From Falsiroseomonas sp. (GTDB taxonomy: Bacteria > Pseudomonadota > Alphaproteobacteria > Acetobacterales > Acetobacteraceae), in the NCBI RefSeq assembly GCF_030695085.1, contig NZ_JAUYTS010000071.1, positions 1-47,542 on the forward strand: DNA of 47,542 nucleotides. Reading direction: 5' to 3'. The position numbers and the translations under genes were made by a program. This document shows, one piece after another, positions 23,952 through 32,930 of the stretch; the first letter of the stretch is position 1, and each line of letters begins with the position of its first letter. The notes under the pieces are model-generated. The model was not told the DNA's origin. It did not search any database and worked only from the letters and a program-made list of their open reading frames with translations.

Positions 23952-25832
23952 GTGCCGGAGATCCACCTCCCGACGGTCTTTGTCTTCTCCTCGATCCTGG
24001 GCGGGTTCCTCGGGCTGGCCTCGCTTTGGCTCTGGTCGCTCGATCGCCGGGAAACCGCGCTCGCCTCCTGGGGCATGGCGCGGCTGCTGGGCGCCGGCGG
24101 CACGGTGCTGCTCGCCCTGCGCGGAATGGCGCCGGACTGGGTCTCGATCGACGTCGCGAACCTGCTGCTCTGCCTCGGCTATGGCCTGCACTGGACCGGC
24201 GCGCGGCAGTTCGAAGGGCACCGGCCGATTCCCTGGGCGCTGCTGCTGGGCGCGGTGATCTGGATCGGCGCCAACCGGATTCCCGCCTTCCACGCCAGCA
24301 TCGATGCCAGGGTGGCGCTGATGGCGCTGGTGCTGCTTGGCTATAACGGCCTGGCGGTGCTGGAGCTGGTGCGGGGCCAGCGAATCAATCCACTGCCGTC
24401 GCGCCCGTTGTTCATCAGCCTGCTGGCGGCGGTTTCCGTCATCTATATCGCCCTGGCGACCGCGACCATGGTCTTTGCGCCGCGGCCGATCGGCAACCAG
24501 CTGCCGCAGGGCTTCATGTTCGGCGCGCTGGTGGTGTTGCAGGTCGTCTTCCTGGCAGGCGGCACCCTGCTGTTCGTCGCCATGATGAAGGAGAAGGCGG
24601 AACAGCGTTCCACCGCAGCGCTCGCCGCCGCGCGGGACGCGGCAGACCGCGCCAATGCCCACAAGACCCGCTTCCTGTCCCGCATGAGCCATGAACTGCG
24701 GACCTCGCTCAACGGCGTGCTCGGGATGGCGCAGGCGCTTTCGCATGATGCCAGCCTGGGCGCGCGCCAGCGGCGCCAGGCGGAGACCCTGGACCAGGCC
24801 GGGCGCCATCTGCTGGCCATCGTCAATGATGTGCTGGATATCGCGCGCATCGAGGCCGGGCGGTTCGTGGCCCAGCCCCGGCCGCTGCGGCCCGAGCCCT
24901 TCCTGCACGAAACCCTGACGCTGGCGGAGGAAGCGGCGGCCGCCAAGGGGGTGACCCTGGCGCTGCGGCTGGACCCGGCAGTGCCGGGGACGGTGCTGGG
25001 GGATGGCCTGCGAATCCGGCAGGTCCTGTTGAACCTGCTGGCCAACGCAATCCGCTTCACGCCACGCGGCGGCACGGTGGCGCTTCAGGTGACGGCGGAG
25101 GCAGCGGGGATACGCATCGCCGTGATCGATTCCGGCAGCGGCGTGCCGGCGGCGCTGCGGCCGCATCTGTTCGAGGATTTCGTCCAGGCCGAGGATGAGG
25201 GCTCGCACACCGGCAGCGGCCTGGGCCTGGCGATCAGCGCCGCCCTGGCCCGCGCCATGGGCGGCAGCCTGACCCATGCGGATGGACCGCAGGGGGTGGG
25301 CAGTTGCTTCACCCTGGCGCTGCCCCTGCCCGCCTGCGGCGCCGAGATCCGGCGCACGGCACAGACCCTGCCGCTGGTCGCGGTCGCGCCGCGGCAGGAT
25401 GCGCTGCGTATCCTGGTGGTGGATGATGTGGCCGCCAACCGCTTCGTCGCAGCGGCCCTGCTGGAGCCGGCCGGGCATCAGGTGACCGGGGCGGCAAGCG
25501 GCCAGGAGGCGCTGGACCTGCTGGCACAGGGCGAATTGCCGGATCTGGTCCTGATGGACGAGCACATGCCGGGCCTGACCGGTAGCGCGACGATGCGGCG
25601 GATCCGCGCCCTGCCGGGCCGGGCCGCCACATTGCCGGTTCTGGCCCTGACCGCCGATGCACTGCCGGAGCAGGTCCAGGCGATGCTGGAGGCCGGCTTC
25701 GACGGGCACCTGTCCAAGCCGGTGGAGCGCCTGGCCCTGCTGGCCGCGGTGGCACGGGCTACCCAACGGCGGGCGGTGGAGGTCCCGGCGCGCGGTCCGC
25801 GCATGCCCCTGGCAGCCGGTACGGCCGCCTGA
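23952..25832 (+). CDS. Membrane-bound hybrid histidine kinase with receiver domain
   Basis: A 626-residue signalling protein. Residues ~6-212 contain about six or seven hydrophobic helices without a large periplasmic loop, an uncharacterised 7TM-like sensor. HisKA has phospho-accepting His247 in MSHELRTSLNGVLGMAQ; the usual Pro is Ser. The ATPase domain has Asn365 (NLLANAIRFT), DSGSGVP and GSGLGLAI. The receiver domain (~486-610) has Asp491-Asp492, phospho-accepting Asp536 in LVLMDEHMPGL and a conserved Lys in GHLSKPVE. The start is GTG 23952. No separate response regulator is adjacent, so it is an orphan hybrid kinase needing an HPt or a distant partner. Signal unknown. Confidence 0.93.
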   Translation: MPEIHLPTVFVFSSILGGFLGLASLWLWSLDRRETALASWGMARLLGAGGTVLLALRGMAPDWVSIDVANLLLCLGYGLHWTGARQFEGHRPIPWALLLGAVIWIGANRIPAFHASIDARVALMALVLLGYNGLAVLELVRGQRINPLPSRPLFISLLAAVSVIYIALATATMVFAPRPIGNQLPQGFMFGALVVLQVVFLAGGTLLFVAMMKEKAEQRSTAALAAARDAADRANAHKTRFLSRMSHELRTSLNGVLGMAQALSHDASLGARQRRQAETLDQAGRHLLAIVNDVLDIARIEAGRFVAQPRPLRPEPFLHETLTLAEEAAAAKGVTLALRLDPAVPGTVLGDGLRIRQVLLNLLANAIRFTPRGGTVALQVTAEAAGIRIAVIDSGSGVPAALRPHLFEDFVQAEDEGSHTGSGLGLAISAALARAMGGSLTHADGPQGVGSCFTLALPLPACGAEIRRTAQTLPLVAVAPRQDALRILVVDDVAANRFVAAALLEPAGHQVTGAASGQEALDLLAQGELPDLVLMDEHMPGLTGSATMRRIRALPGRAATLPVLALTADALPEQVQAMLEAGFDGHLSKPVERLALLAAVARATQRRAVEVPARGPRMPLAAGTAA

Positions 25833-25883
25833 CGCGAGGCAAGCCGCTGCCGAAGCTGCGACGCGGGGATCAGGACCCGCCCC

Positions 25884-26693
25884 TCATCCTGCCGCCACCG
25901 CCGCGCCCTTGCGCCAGAGCTTGACCGAGGAGGCCAGCAGGATGGCTCCGAGCAACAGCTTGAGCGCGCCTGCCGGCACGAAGGGCAACAGCGCCGCGCC
26001 TGCCATCGCGCCCAGCACCGACCCCGCCGCCATCGGGGCACCGATGCCCAGAAGCGCGACACGATCGCGATAGCCGCCAGCGCGCGCATGGCGGGCCACG
26101 CCGACCGCGACGGCCGGCAGGCTGATGATCAGGCTCGCCGTGCCGGCGGTGCGGATATCCAGCCCGAAGCCGAAGATCAGCGTCGGGATGATCAGCTCGC
26201 CGCCCGCCACGCCGAGCAGCGAGGACACCAGCCCGATCCCCACCCCGGCGATGGCCCCCGCCACCGGCCGCCACCAGCCGCCAGGTGCGGCGCCGAGGTG
26301 CAATGCCTCCCCGGCCACGGCCTCGACCAGCAGCAGCAGGCCGATGGCGGCGAGCAGCCCCGCGATCAGCCGTGTCAGGCGATGCGCGTCGATGCGCGCC
26401 AGCAACCCGGCGCCAAACCAGGCGGCCGCCATGGCGAAGACGGTCAGCGCGGCAATCTCCGGCAGATGCGCGGCGAGGTCCGGAAAGCTGGCAAGGCCGA
26501 AGCGCGCCACCGCGGCGGCTGCGAGCGTGACGAGGCTCATCAGCAGGTTCATCCGCACCGCCGGATGCGCCGCCAGCGCGAACAGGCCCAGCAGCACCGG
26601 TAGCCGGAACTCGGCGCCGCCGAGGCCGATCAGCCCGCCCAGCAGGCCGATGGCGGCGCCCCACCACAGGGCCGAACAGGGTGATGCGGTCAT
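25884..26693 (-). CDS. TauE/SafE family sulfite or organosulfonate exporter-like permease
   Basis: A 269-residue protein with about eight membrane helices in two halves, each with the TauE/SafE Gly-rich motif: GLLGGLIGLGGAEFRLPVLL in repeat one and GIGLVSSLLGVAGGELIIPT in repeat two. LIISLPAVAVGVARHARAG and the C-terminal LLLGAILLASSVKLW follow. The family (PF01925) includes exporters of sulfite and sulfoacetate from sulfonate degradation, though other anions are possible. ATG 26693 overlaps the stop of a 37-codon ORF upstream on the same strand. It is convergent with the hybrid kinase and divergent from a HisD-like dehydrogenase that is itself often sulfonate-related. Confidence 0.88.
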   Translation of the reverse strand: MTASPCSALWWGAAIGLLGGLIGLGGAEFRLPVLLGLFALAAHPAVRMNLLMSLVTLAAAAVARFGLASFPDLAAHLPEIAALTVFAMAAAWFGAGLLARIDAHRLTRLIAGLLAAIGLLLLVEAVAGEALHLGAAPGGWWRPVAGAIAGVGIGLVSSLLGVAGGELIIPTLIFGFGLDIRTAGTASLIISLPAVAVGVARHARAGGYRDRVALLGIGAPMAAGSVLGAMAGAALLPFVPAGALKLLLGAILLASSVKLWRKGAAVAAG

Positions 26694-26803
26694 GCGGCGT
26701 GGCGGCCGGTGGCCGGGCGCAAGGCCGCCACGGAAGCGGAGCGCATCGCGACAAGGCCGCCCCGCGCGGCCTCGGCGCGGCAGGTGGCGTGGGCACCGGA
26801 CAT
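26690..26803 (-). CDS. Possible 37-residue leader peptide coupled to the TauE/SafE gene
   Basis: ATG 26803 is preceded by GGGAG at good spacing, and the TGA overlaps the exporter ATG by 4 bp (ATGA). The product begins MSGAHATCRAEAARGG and ends VAALRPATGRHAA: one Cys at residue 8, basic, with no hydrophobic segment. A promoter-like pair lies 29 bp upstream. This arrangement suits translational coupling or attenuation, but the peptide has no recognised homologue and could be chance in GC-rich DNA. Confidence 0.4.
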   Translation of the reverse strand: MSGAHATCRAEAARGGLVAMRSASVAALRPATGRHAA

Positions 26804-26831
26804 CTCGGACTCCCGCCGCTGTCTTTCGATA

Positions 26832-26860
26832 CTGATAGCGAGCGGCGTCGTGTCGGGCAA
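26832..26860 (-). promoter_or_regulatory. Promoter candidate for the leader peptide-TauE/SafE unit
   Basis: On the minus strand, TTGCCC (26860-26855), 17 bp, TATCAG (26837-26832), four of six consensus bases in each box, in the least GC-rich part of the gap and ending 29 bp before the leader ATG. Confidence 0.4.
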
Positions 26861-26948
26861 ACCGGGCGGGGCCATCGGGCCCGTCCTGCCGCTCGTCGCC
26901 CCGCTGGTCGTGGTGTAGCCTGCCGGGGCATCGACCAGGCCATCCGCC

Positions 26949-28223
26949 ATGACCCTCCTTCGCCTGAAATCCGCGACCCCACCGGGCCGCGAGCACAGCA
27001 TGGCCGTGCCGGAAGCGGTTGCCGGGATGCTGCGCGAGATCGAGGCCGGTGGCGCGGCGCGGGCGCTTGCCTATGCGCGCGACCTCGATGGCTGGCAGGG
27101 CGACCCCGTGCTGTCCGAGACCGAGATCGCGGCGGCCTCGGCGCGCGTCGATCCGCAGGTGCAGGCCGATCTGCGCTTCGCCCACGGCAATATCCGGCGC
27201 TTCGCGGAGGCACAGCGGGCAACCCTCACCGATATGGACATCGAGATGGCGCCGGGCTTTCGGGCCGGCCAGCGATCGATCCCGGTGGCCGCGGCGGGCT
27301 GCTATGCGCCCGGCGGCCGGTTCAGCCATGTCGCCTCCGCGCTGATGACGGTGACGACGGCACGCGCTGCCGGGGTCGGGCATGTCATTGCCTGCTCACC
27401 GCCACGCGGGGCGCAGGGTCTGGCCGATGAGATGGTGTTCGCCATGCGGCTGGCCGGCGCCGACCGGATCCTGTGCATGGGCGGGGTGCAGGCGATGGCG
27501 AGCCTCGCCTTCGGCTTTTTCGGACTGCCACGGGTGGATGTGCTGGCCGGGCCGGGCAATGCCTGGGTGGCGGAGGCGAAGCGCCAATTGTTCGGCCGGG
27601 TCGGGATCGACATGGTGGCCGGCCCGACGGATTCCCTGATCATCGCCGACGATTCCGCCGCGGCCGCCACGGTCGCCTGGGACATGGTCGGCCAGATGGA
27701 GCATGGCGCCGACAGCCCGGTCTGGCTGGTCACCGATGACCGGGGGCTGGCGGAGGCCGTGATCGGGATGATCCCGGCGCTGATCAAGACCCTGCCCGCC
27801 GCCAACGCCGCCTCCGCCCACGCCGCCTGGGACCGCATGGCCGAGGTGACGCTGTGCGACACGCGGGAGGAAATGGCGCTGCTCGCCGACCGCTACGCGC
27901 CGGAGCATCTGCATGTGCAGGCGCGGGACCTGGATTGGTGGCTCGCGCGCCTGACCGCCTATGGGTCGCTGTTCCTCGGCGCGGAAACCACGGTGGCCTT
28001 CGGGGACAAGGCCGCCGGGCCGAACCATGTGCTGCCGACCTCGGGGGCCGCGCGCTACACCGGTGGCCTGTCGGTGTTCAAATTCCTCAAGACCGTCACC
28101 TGGCAGCGCAGCACCGCGCAGGCGGCGCGGCCGGTGGCCGAGGCGACCGCCCGCATCTCACGGCTGGAGGGGATGGAGGCGCATGCCCGCACCGCGGATA
28201 TCCGCCTGACCCCCCCGGCCTGA
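26949..28223 (+). CDS. Histidinol dehydrogenase paralogue, sulfopropanediol dehydrogenase (HpsN)-like
   Basis: A 424-residue NAD-dependent dehydrogenase of the HisD superfamily. Zinc ligands align as Gln249 and His252 (GQMEHGADSP), Asp353 (FGDKAAGPNH) and His412; the catalytic Glu319-His320 pair is in PEHLHVQ. The C-terminal LPTSGAARYTGGLSVFKFLK and the CYAPGGRFSHVAS segment resemble, from memory, the HpsN branch (oxidising 2,3-dihydroxypropane-1-sulfonate to sulfolactate) more than true HisD, which usually has a Ser-Ser-Leu stretch there. No other histidine gene is nearby, and the divergent neighbour is a sulfite-exporter-type permease. The fold and dehydrogenase class are secure; the sulfonate substrate is inference. 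Confidence 0.82.
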   Translation: MTLLRLKSATPPGREHSMAVPEAVAGMLREIEAGGAARALAYARDLDGWQGDPVLSETEIAAASARVDPQVQADLRFAHGNIRRFAEAQRATLTDMDIEMAPGFRAGQRSIPVAAAGCYAPGGRFSHVASALMTVTTARAAGVGHVIACSPPRGAQGLADEMVFAMRLAGADRILCMGGVQAMASLAFGFFGLPRVDVLAGPGNAWVAEAKRQLFGRVGIDMVAGPTDSLIIADDSAAAATVAWDMVGQMEHGADSPVWLVTDDRGLAEAVIGMIPALIKTLPAANAASAHAAWDRMAEVTLCDTREEMALLADRYAPEHLHVQARDLDWWLARLTAYGSLFLGAETTVAFGDKAAGPNHVLPTSGAARYTGGLSVFKFLKTVTWQRSTAQAARPVAEATARISRLEGMEAHARTADIRLTPPA

Positions 28224-28225
28224 AT

Positions 28226-29803
28226 TCACACCCGCCGCACATTCCAGAACAGGTTCACCGAGGCATTGAGCGCGCCCTGGATGTCCTTCCGGATGGCGCC
28301 GTCCGAGTAGGTCTGGCCCAGCGGAATGGTCGGCACCATTTCGAGCGCCCGCGCCTGCGCGGCCCGGAACAGCGAATCCGCCTCCTCCGGCGCGGTGGCG
28401 CTGAGCCATTTCTGCACCAGCTCCTCGGTTGCCGGATCATGGAACCAGCCCCACCAGCCGGCATCGCCGACACCGCGCGTGGTGGTGTTGGTGGCGGGAT
28501 TGTCGATCGAGATCGCGGGCCAGTTCGTGCAGGCGATGCTCCAGCCGCCATTCTCGACCGGGGCCTTCGAGATGCGGCGCTGCACCACCGTGCCCCAATC
28601 CAGATCCTGCTGATCCACATTCATGCCGATCCGCCGCAGCAGATCCGCCGTCAGCACGCCATGCGCGTTGATCGTGGGCTGGTCGGTCGGGTTCAGCAGG
28701 ACGATCCTCTCGCCCTTGTAGCCGGCATCCAGCACCGCCTGCCGCGCCTGGGCGATATCCAGCGAGCCCATCACATCGGCGCCGAGTTCCACGACGCCCG
28801 GCATGCCACAGGGGAACATGGACCGGCAGACCTGGCCATTCGCGGGATCCGCCGTGATCGCCTGGATGAACGGCGTCTGGTCGATGGCCCGCAGCACCGC
28901 CCGGCGCAGTGCCACATTGTTGAAGGGCGCGGTCAGATGGTTGAAGCGCAGCACGGAGACGACGCCGAAGGGGTCGCCGCGGAACAGCTCCACCTGCCGG
29001 TTGCGCGCCACCAGCGGCGCCAGTTCCGGCAGCACGGCCGCCAGCCAATCGACCTCGCCGGCCTGGATCGCCGCCGCCGCCGTCGCCGGGTCCGGCAGGA
29101 TCTGCCATTCCAGACGGTCGAAATGCACCACCTTGCCGCCCGAGGTCCAGGCCGGCGCCTCGGATCGCGGCACATAGTCGGCGAACTTCTCGTAGACCAT
29201 GCGGGCGCCGGAGACATATTCGCCGCGCACGAAGCGGAACGGGCCGGAGCCCACCATCTCCGTCACCTGCGTCGTCGGGCTGGTCTGCGCCAGGCGTTCC
29301 GGCATGATGAAGGCGGGGGACGAATGCGGCTTGCCGATGGCGTGCAGCAGCCGGCCGAAGGGGCGGGTCAGCTTGATGACGATGGTCTTGTCGTCACGCG
29401 CGCCGAAGCTCTCCGTCGCGGCGCCGAGCGCCTGGCCAAAGCTGTCGCGCTTCGACCAGCGGTTGAGACTGGCAGCGCAATCCCGTGCGCGCACCGGCTC
29501 CCCATCATGGAAGCGCAGGCCGTCGCGCAGCGTGATCTCCCAGGTCAGGCCATCGGCGGAGACGCTGTGGCCGGCGGCCATCTGCGGCACCGGCCGAAGC
29601 TCCGCATCCACCCCGTACAGCGTGTCGAACACGCAATAGCCATGCGCGAGGGTGACCGCGGCCGGCGTGAAGATCGGGTCCAGCAGAGTGAGGTTGGAGC
29701 TGGGCACATAGCGCAGCGTCCGCGCCCTTCCCTGCGCCAAGGCGGGCATGGACAGCAGCGGCGCGGCGGCGGCCGTGGCGAGGAGGGTTCTGCGTGGGAT
29801 CAT
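28226..29803 (-). CDS. Peptide/nickel-type ABC receptor (SBP_bac_5), orphan
   Basis: A 525-residue periplasmic receptor with a twin-arginine-like signal (IPRRTLLATAAAAPLL, cleavage after ALAQ). Family landmarks are LRYVPSSNLTLLDPIFTPAA, AAGHSVSADGLTWEITLRDGLRFHDGEPV, VGSGPFRFV and the late domain with NVALRRAVLRAIDQTPF. No permease or ATPase gene is adjacent; it lies 23 bp downstream of the M81 peptidase gene on the same strand and is probably co-transcribed. It converges on the HisD-like gene with only 2 bp between stops. It may share the membrane subunits of another dipeptide transporter, for instance the one at 41.1-46.3 kb. Ligand unknown. Confidence 0.91.
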   Translation of the reverse strand: MIPRRTLLATAAAAPLLSMPALAQGRARTLRYVPSSNLTLLDPIFTPAAVTLAHGYCVFDTLYGVDAELRPVPQMAAGHSVSADGLTWEITLRDGLRFHDGEPVRARDCAASLNRWSKRDSFGQALGAATESFGARDDKTIVIKLTRPFGRLLHAIGKPHSSPAFIMPERLAQTSPTTQVTEMVGSGPFRFVRGEYVSGARMVYEKFADYVPRSEAPAWTSGGKVVHFDRLEWQILPDPATAAAAIQAGEVDWLAAVLPELAPLVARNRQVELFRGDPFGVVSVLRFNHLTAPFNNVALRRAVLRAIDQTPFIQAITADPANGQVCRSMFPCGMPGVVELGADVMGSLDIAQARQAVLDAGYKGERIVLLNPTDQPTINAHGVLTADLLRRIGMNVDQQDLDWGTVVQRRISKAPVENGGWSIACTNWPAISIDNPATNTTTRGVGDAGWWGWFHDPATEELVQKWLSATAPEEADSLFRAAQARALEMVPTIPLGQTYSDGAIRKDIQGALNASVNLFWNVRRV

Positions 29804-29826
29804 TCTGCCGTGTCCTTTGGGTGTGC

Positions 29827-31311
29827 TCAGCTCAGCGCATCTGGCACCGGCATGTCGTCGGCCGGCCAGAAGGGACGGCGCCGATGTTCCCAGGCCACAT
29901 CCTGCAGGCGCAGCGGCGTGGCGCCCGGGCCGTGCAGCGCGATGAAGCCTGTGCCGGGGTCCAGCAGCTTCCGGTAGTTCATCAGGTTCTTGAAGGAGAC
30001 AAGCTTGCAGCGGGCGATGTCAATGCCGCAGGCCGCGTAGTGCTCGTCCAGATGCTCATACACCGCGTGGCTGGCCACCAGCAGGCGCAGCCCGCCCACC
30101 CGCAACACCGCCGAGGGGCCGAGCCTCGCCCGCGCGCCGGAGGCCGGGCCGCCGCGATAGGTGAAGCTGCCCTCGCAAAGCCGTTCCACCCGCGCCACAA
30201 GATTCACCGGCTTGAACCACCGGCGGTCCTGCCAGGCGCCGACGGCGAAGGCGGCTTCCGCGCCTTCGCCCAGTTCGAAGGCCCGCGCGGCGGCGGCCGG
30301 GTCCACGATGGCCAGCGCGGCATCCACCTCCGGCGCCGCATCGAGGAGCGCCGCCAGCAGCGCGGGACTGTCGCCCGAGGCGCCGCCGCCAATCGCATCC
30401 GGCGCGTCGATCAGCAGGGTGCGGCCCGGCAGCGCGAGGGCGGCGCGCACCGCCTCGGCGGGGGTCATCGCCGGCAGTTCGAAATCCCGGCGGCGCCGCC
30501 ACATGTCATCGAGGATGTCCTGCGCCACCGCCGCCGCCCCCGCCGGGTCCGCATCGGTGACCGCGAGGCCGGTGATGCCGACATCCGCCATGTCCAGCCA
30601 GGGCTGCACCGGGAAATAGCTGACCGAAAGCGCCCGCCCGGCTTGCTCCAGCGCCCGGGCATGGGCGGCGACATGCGCCATCGGCGCATCACCCAGCGTG
30701 GCGCCGCCGAGCACCGGCACGATGGCGTTGTATTTCCGCATGCGGGTGACGGGGCGGATCTCGCCGCGCAGCGCGCGCACCAGCAAGCCGGCGGCGCGGC
30801 CGCCGGTCTGGTAGGCATCGACATGCGGGTAGGTCTCATAGCCCACGACGATGTCGGCCGCGGCCACCATGCGCGGCGTCACATGGGCATGCAGGTCCAG
30901 GCTGATGGCGATCGGGATGCCTGGCCCGATACGCGCGCGCAACGCCGCCAGCACCGCACCTTCCGGGTCCTTCTCCTCGGCGCAGATCATGGCGCCGTGC
31001 ATGGCGAGATAGACGCCATCCAGCGGCAGCGCGGCGGCGATGCCCTCGACGATGCGATCGCGCGCCTCGTGGAAGAACGCATCCTCGACATGCCCGCCCG
31101 CACCGCCCTTGGCGGCAAAGATCGGCACGAGTTCGGCCCCCGCATCGCGCAGCGCGTGGATTGCGCCGGTCAGCGCCAGGTCCTTGCCCTCCATGGCCTG
31201 CGGCAGCGCGGCGCCCTCGTGGATGCCGATGCGCGCGAAGTCGGCGCGACGCTCGACGCGGAGCGACAGGCTGTTGCCTTCGTATTCGAAGCTTGCGACG
31301 GCAACCCGCAT
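29827..31311 (-). CDS. M81 family metallopeptidase (MlrC-like)
   Basis: A 494-residue protein of peptidase family M81, whose prototype MlrC completes microcystin breakdown in Sphingomonas. The N-terminal DUF1485 region begins RVAVASFEYEGNSL; the metal site is in ISLDLHAHVTPRM, with DLHAH as probable zinc ligands, and YETYPHVDAYQTG follows. The C-terminal MlrC domain runs from ~300 (LIDAPDAIGGGASGDSP) to GFIALHGPGATPLR near the end. Many M81 members sit beside peptide ABC receptors and are thought to cleave small peptides or amide compounds; here an orphan receptor follows 23 bp downstream. Start ATG 31311. Confidence 0.92.
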   Translation of the reverse strand: MRVAVASFEYEGNSLSLRVERRADFARIGIHEGAALPQAMEGKDLALTGAIHALRDAGAELVPIFAAKGGAGGHVEDAFFHEARDRIVEGIAAALPLDGVYLAMHGAMICAEEKDPEGAVLAALRARIGPGIPIAISLDLHAHVTPRMVAAADIVVGYETYPHVDAYQTGGRAAGLLVRALRGEIRPVTRMRKYNAIVPVLGGATLGDAPMAHVAAHARALEQAGRALSVSYFPVQPWLDMADVGITGLAVTDADPAGAAAVAQDILDDMWRRRRDFELPAMTPAEAVRAALALPGRTLLIDAPDAIGGGASGDSPALLAALLDAAPEVDAALAIVDPAAAARAFELGEGAEAAFAVGAWQDRRWFKPVNLVARVERLCEGSFTYRGGPASGARARLGPSAVLRVGGLRLLVASHAVYEHLDEHYAACGIDIARCKLVSFKNLMNYRKLLDPGTGFIALHGPGATPLRLQDVAWEHRRRPFWPADDMPVPDALS

Positions 31312-31601
31312 GTCAGGCTGCCGCCAGGCGGGCGCCAGTCGCGCCGGATCGTGCGGTGGATTGCGGGCACGGCCCCTCAGTCGCGCAAGTGATCATGGGT
31401 GCCGCCCGTTCCAGGTCCTGGGATCGCTGCACGACAAACCTGCCAGCAGGTGCACGGATGATGGCACCGGGGCTTCAACTCCTGTCAACCCGCCACGGTC
31501 TATGCCGGGATCGCGGCACAAGCCTGGCGGAAGGCGGTTTCGCCCCCCGCGCAGTTTGTGCGATAAGACTGTCAACAATCATCACCTGGGAACGAAACGA
31601 C

Positions 31602-32579
31602 ATGACCCCGACTGCCTTCAGCCGCCGCGCCCTGCTGGGTGCCGCCGCCCTGCCGCTTGCCGCCCCCGCCCTGGCGCAGGAGGGGTTTCCGTCCCGCCCG
31701 CTGCGCCTCATCGTCGGCTTCACGCCGGGTGGGGCGACCGACATCTCCGCCCGCGCCATCGCGCCGAAAATGGGTGAGGTGCTGGGCCAGCCCGTGATCG
31801 TCGAGAACCGCCCCGGCGCGGGCAGCAACATCGCGACCGAGGTGGTGGCCCGCAGCCCGGCCGATGGCCACACGCTGCTGCTCGCGACGCTGGGCGCCCT
31901 GGTGGTCAGCCCGATGGTGATCCGCCTGCCGGTCGACCCGGCGCGCGACCTGGTGCCGGTCTCGGTGGCGGTCGACCTGTTCAACATGCTGGTGCTGCCG
32001 CCCGACCGGCCGTGGCGCAACGTGGCCGAACTGGTTGCCGCGGCCAAGGCGGCGCCCGGGCAGCTTTCCTACGGCACCAGCGGCATCGCCGGCGGGCCGC
32101 ATCTCGCGGGGCTGCTGTTCAACCGCACCGCCGGGATCGACACCACCGCCGTGCATTACCGCGGCGGCGGGCTGGTGGTGACGGATCTGCTCGGCGGGCG
32201 GATCGACTACTCCTTCGCCACCGCCGCATCGGTGCTGCCGCAGGTGCGCGAGGGTAAGCTGCGCGCCCTGGCCATCCCCCATCTCGAACGCTCGCGCCTG
32301 ATGCCGGACATCCCGACCGTCGCGGAATCGGGCCTGCCGGGCTTCGACGTGCCGTCCTGGTACGCGGTGATGGCGCCGCGCGGCACGCCGGAGGCCGCCA
32401 TCGCCCGCCTGAACGCCGCGATGCGCGTGGCGCTGGGCGACGCCGATGTGACGGCGGTACTCAACCGCAACGGGCTTGAGCCGCGCTGGAGCACGCCGGA
32501 CCAGATGAATGAGGCGCTGGCGGCCGAACGCACGAAATGGACGCCGATCATCCGCGATAGCGGCATCCGCATCGATTAG
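31602..32579 (+). CDS. Bug/TctC-type tripartite tricarboxylate receptor, orphan
   Basis: A 325-residue periplasmic receptor. The signal has SRRALLGAAALPL and cleavage after ALAQ. The mature protein shows the Bug signature: FPSRPLRLIVGFTPGGATDISAR, GQPVIVENRPGAGSNIATE, SPADGHTLLLATLG, LSYGTSGIAGGPHLAG and the domain-2 stretch HYRGGGLVVTDLLGGRIDY. No TctA/TctB membrane genes occur in the window. It is divergent from the M81 peptidase gene across 290 bp, with a LysR gene downstream on the same strand. The ribosome site is weak (GGGAAC). Ligands of Bug receptors are usually organic acids, not predictable from sequence. Confidence 0.92.
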   Translation: MTPTAFSRRALLGAAALPLAAPALAQEGFPSRPLRLIVGFTPGGATDISARAIAPKMGEVLGQPVIVENRPGAGSNIATEVVARSPADGHTLLLATLGALVVSPMVIRLPVDPARDLVPVSVAVDLFNMLVLPPDRPWRNVAELVAAAKAAPGQLSYGTSGIAGGPHLAGLLFNRTAGIDTTAVHYRGGGLVVTDLLGGRIDYSFATAASVLPQVREGKLRALAIPHLERSRLMPDIPTVAESGLPGFDVPSWYAVMAPRGTPEAAIARLNAAMRVALGDADVTAVLNRNGLEPRWSTPDQMNEALAAERTKWTPIIRDSGIRID

Positions 32580-32930
32580 TGCCTGGCGCTGCTGCGAATG
32601 CTTCGGCGGCGGCACCATCGCGGCGGGACTCAGGTCTCGCCGCGAGCTTGGCACATCGAGGCCGCTCAGGGACCGTCCGCCGCATCAGCTTGAAAACACC
32701 GGCGGGTCGGCCCTGCGGCTTGCCGTCAAACGATTCACCCCAACCCAAGCTCTGACACCGAACTCTGGCGGCACCGTCCGGCAAGCCGCTGCCGTTCTCC
32801 CCCAGTTCGAGGCGCCGGTGGCGCGACCGACCGAAAGGTGGCGTGCGCCCCGGACCGCGATGACGCGTGATATCCATGGCCGCTCCGCTACCAATGCTGT
32901 ACGGAAAATGAAAAGAAGCCCGGCCAGACC
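32580..32930. other. 351-bp non-coding gap between the Bug receptor and LysR genes
   Basis: No credible gene on either strand: open frames are short or are extensions of the LysR antisense. The last ~60 bp, before ATG 32931, turn AT-richer (GTACGGAAAATGAAAAGAAG) and probably hold the LysR promoter and ribosome site. No transposase remnant or repeat was recognised. Confidence 0.6.

Noticed and set aside
25884..27383. TauE/SafE gene read as a 499-residue fusion starting at 27383
   Set aside because: The extra N-terminal part is antisense to the HisD-like gene and has no sensible protein features; ATG 26693 gives the normal family length.
26949..28223. Annotation as biosynthetic hisD
   Set aside because: Key residues fit the superfamily, but the C-terminal block differs from true HisD and no other his gene is present.
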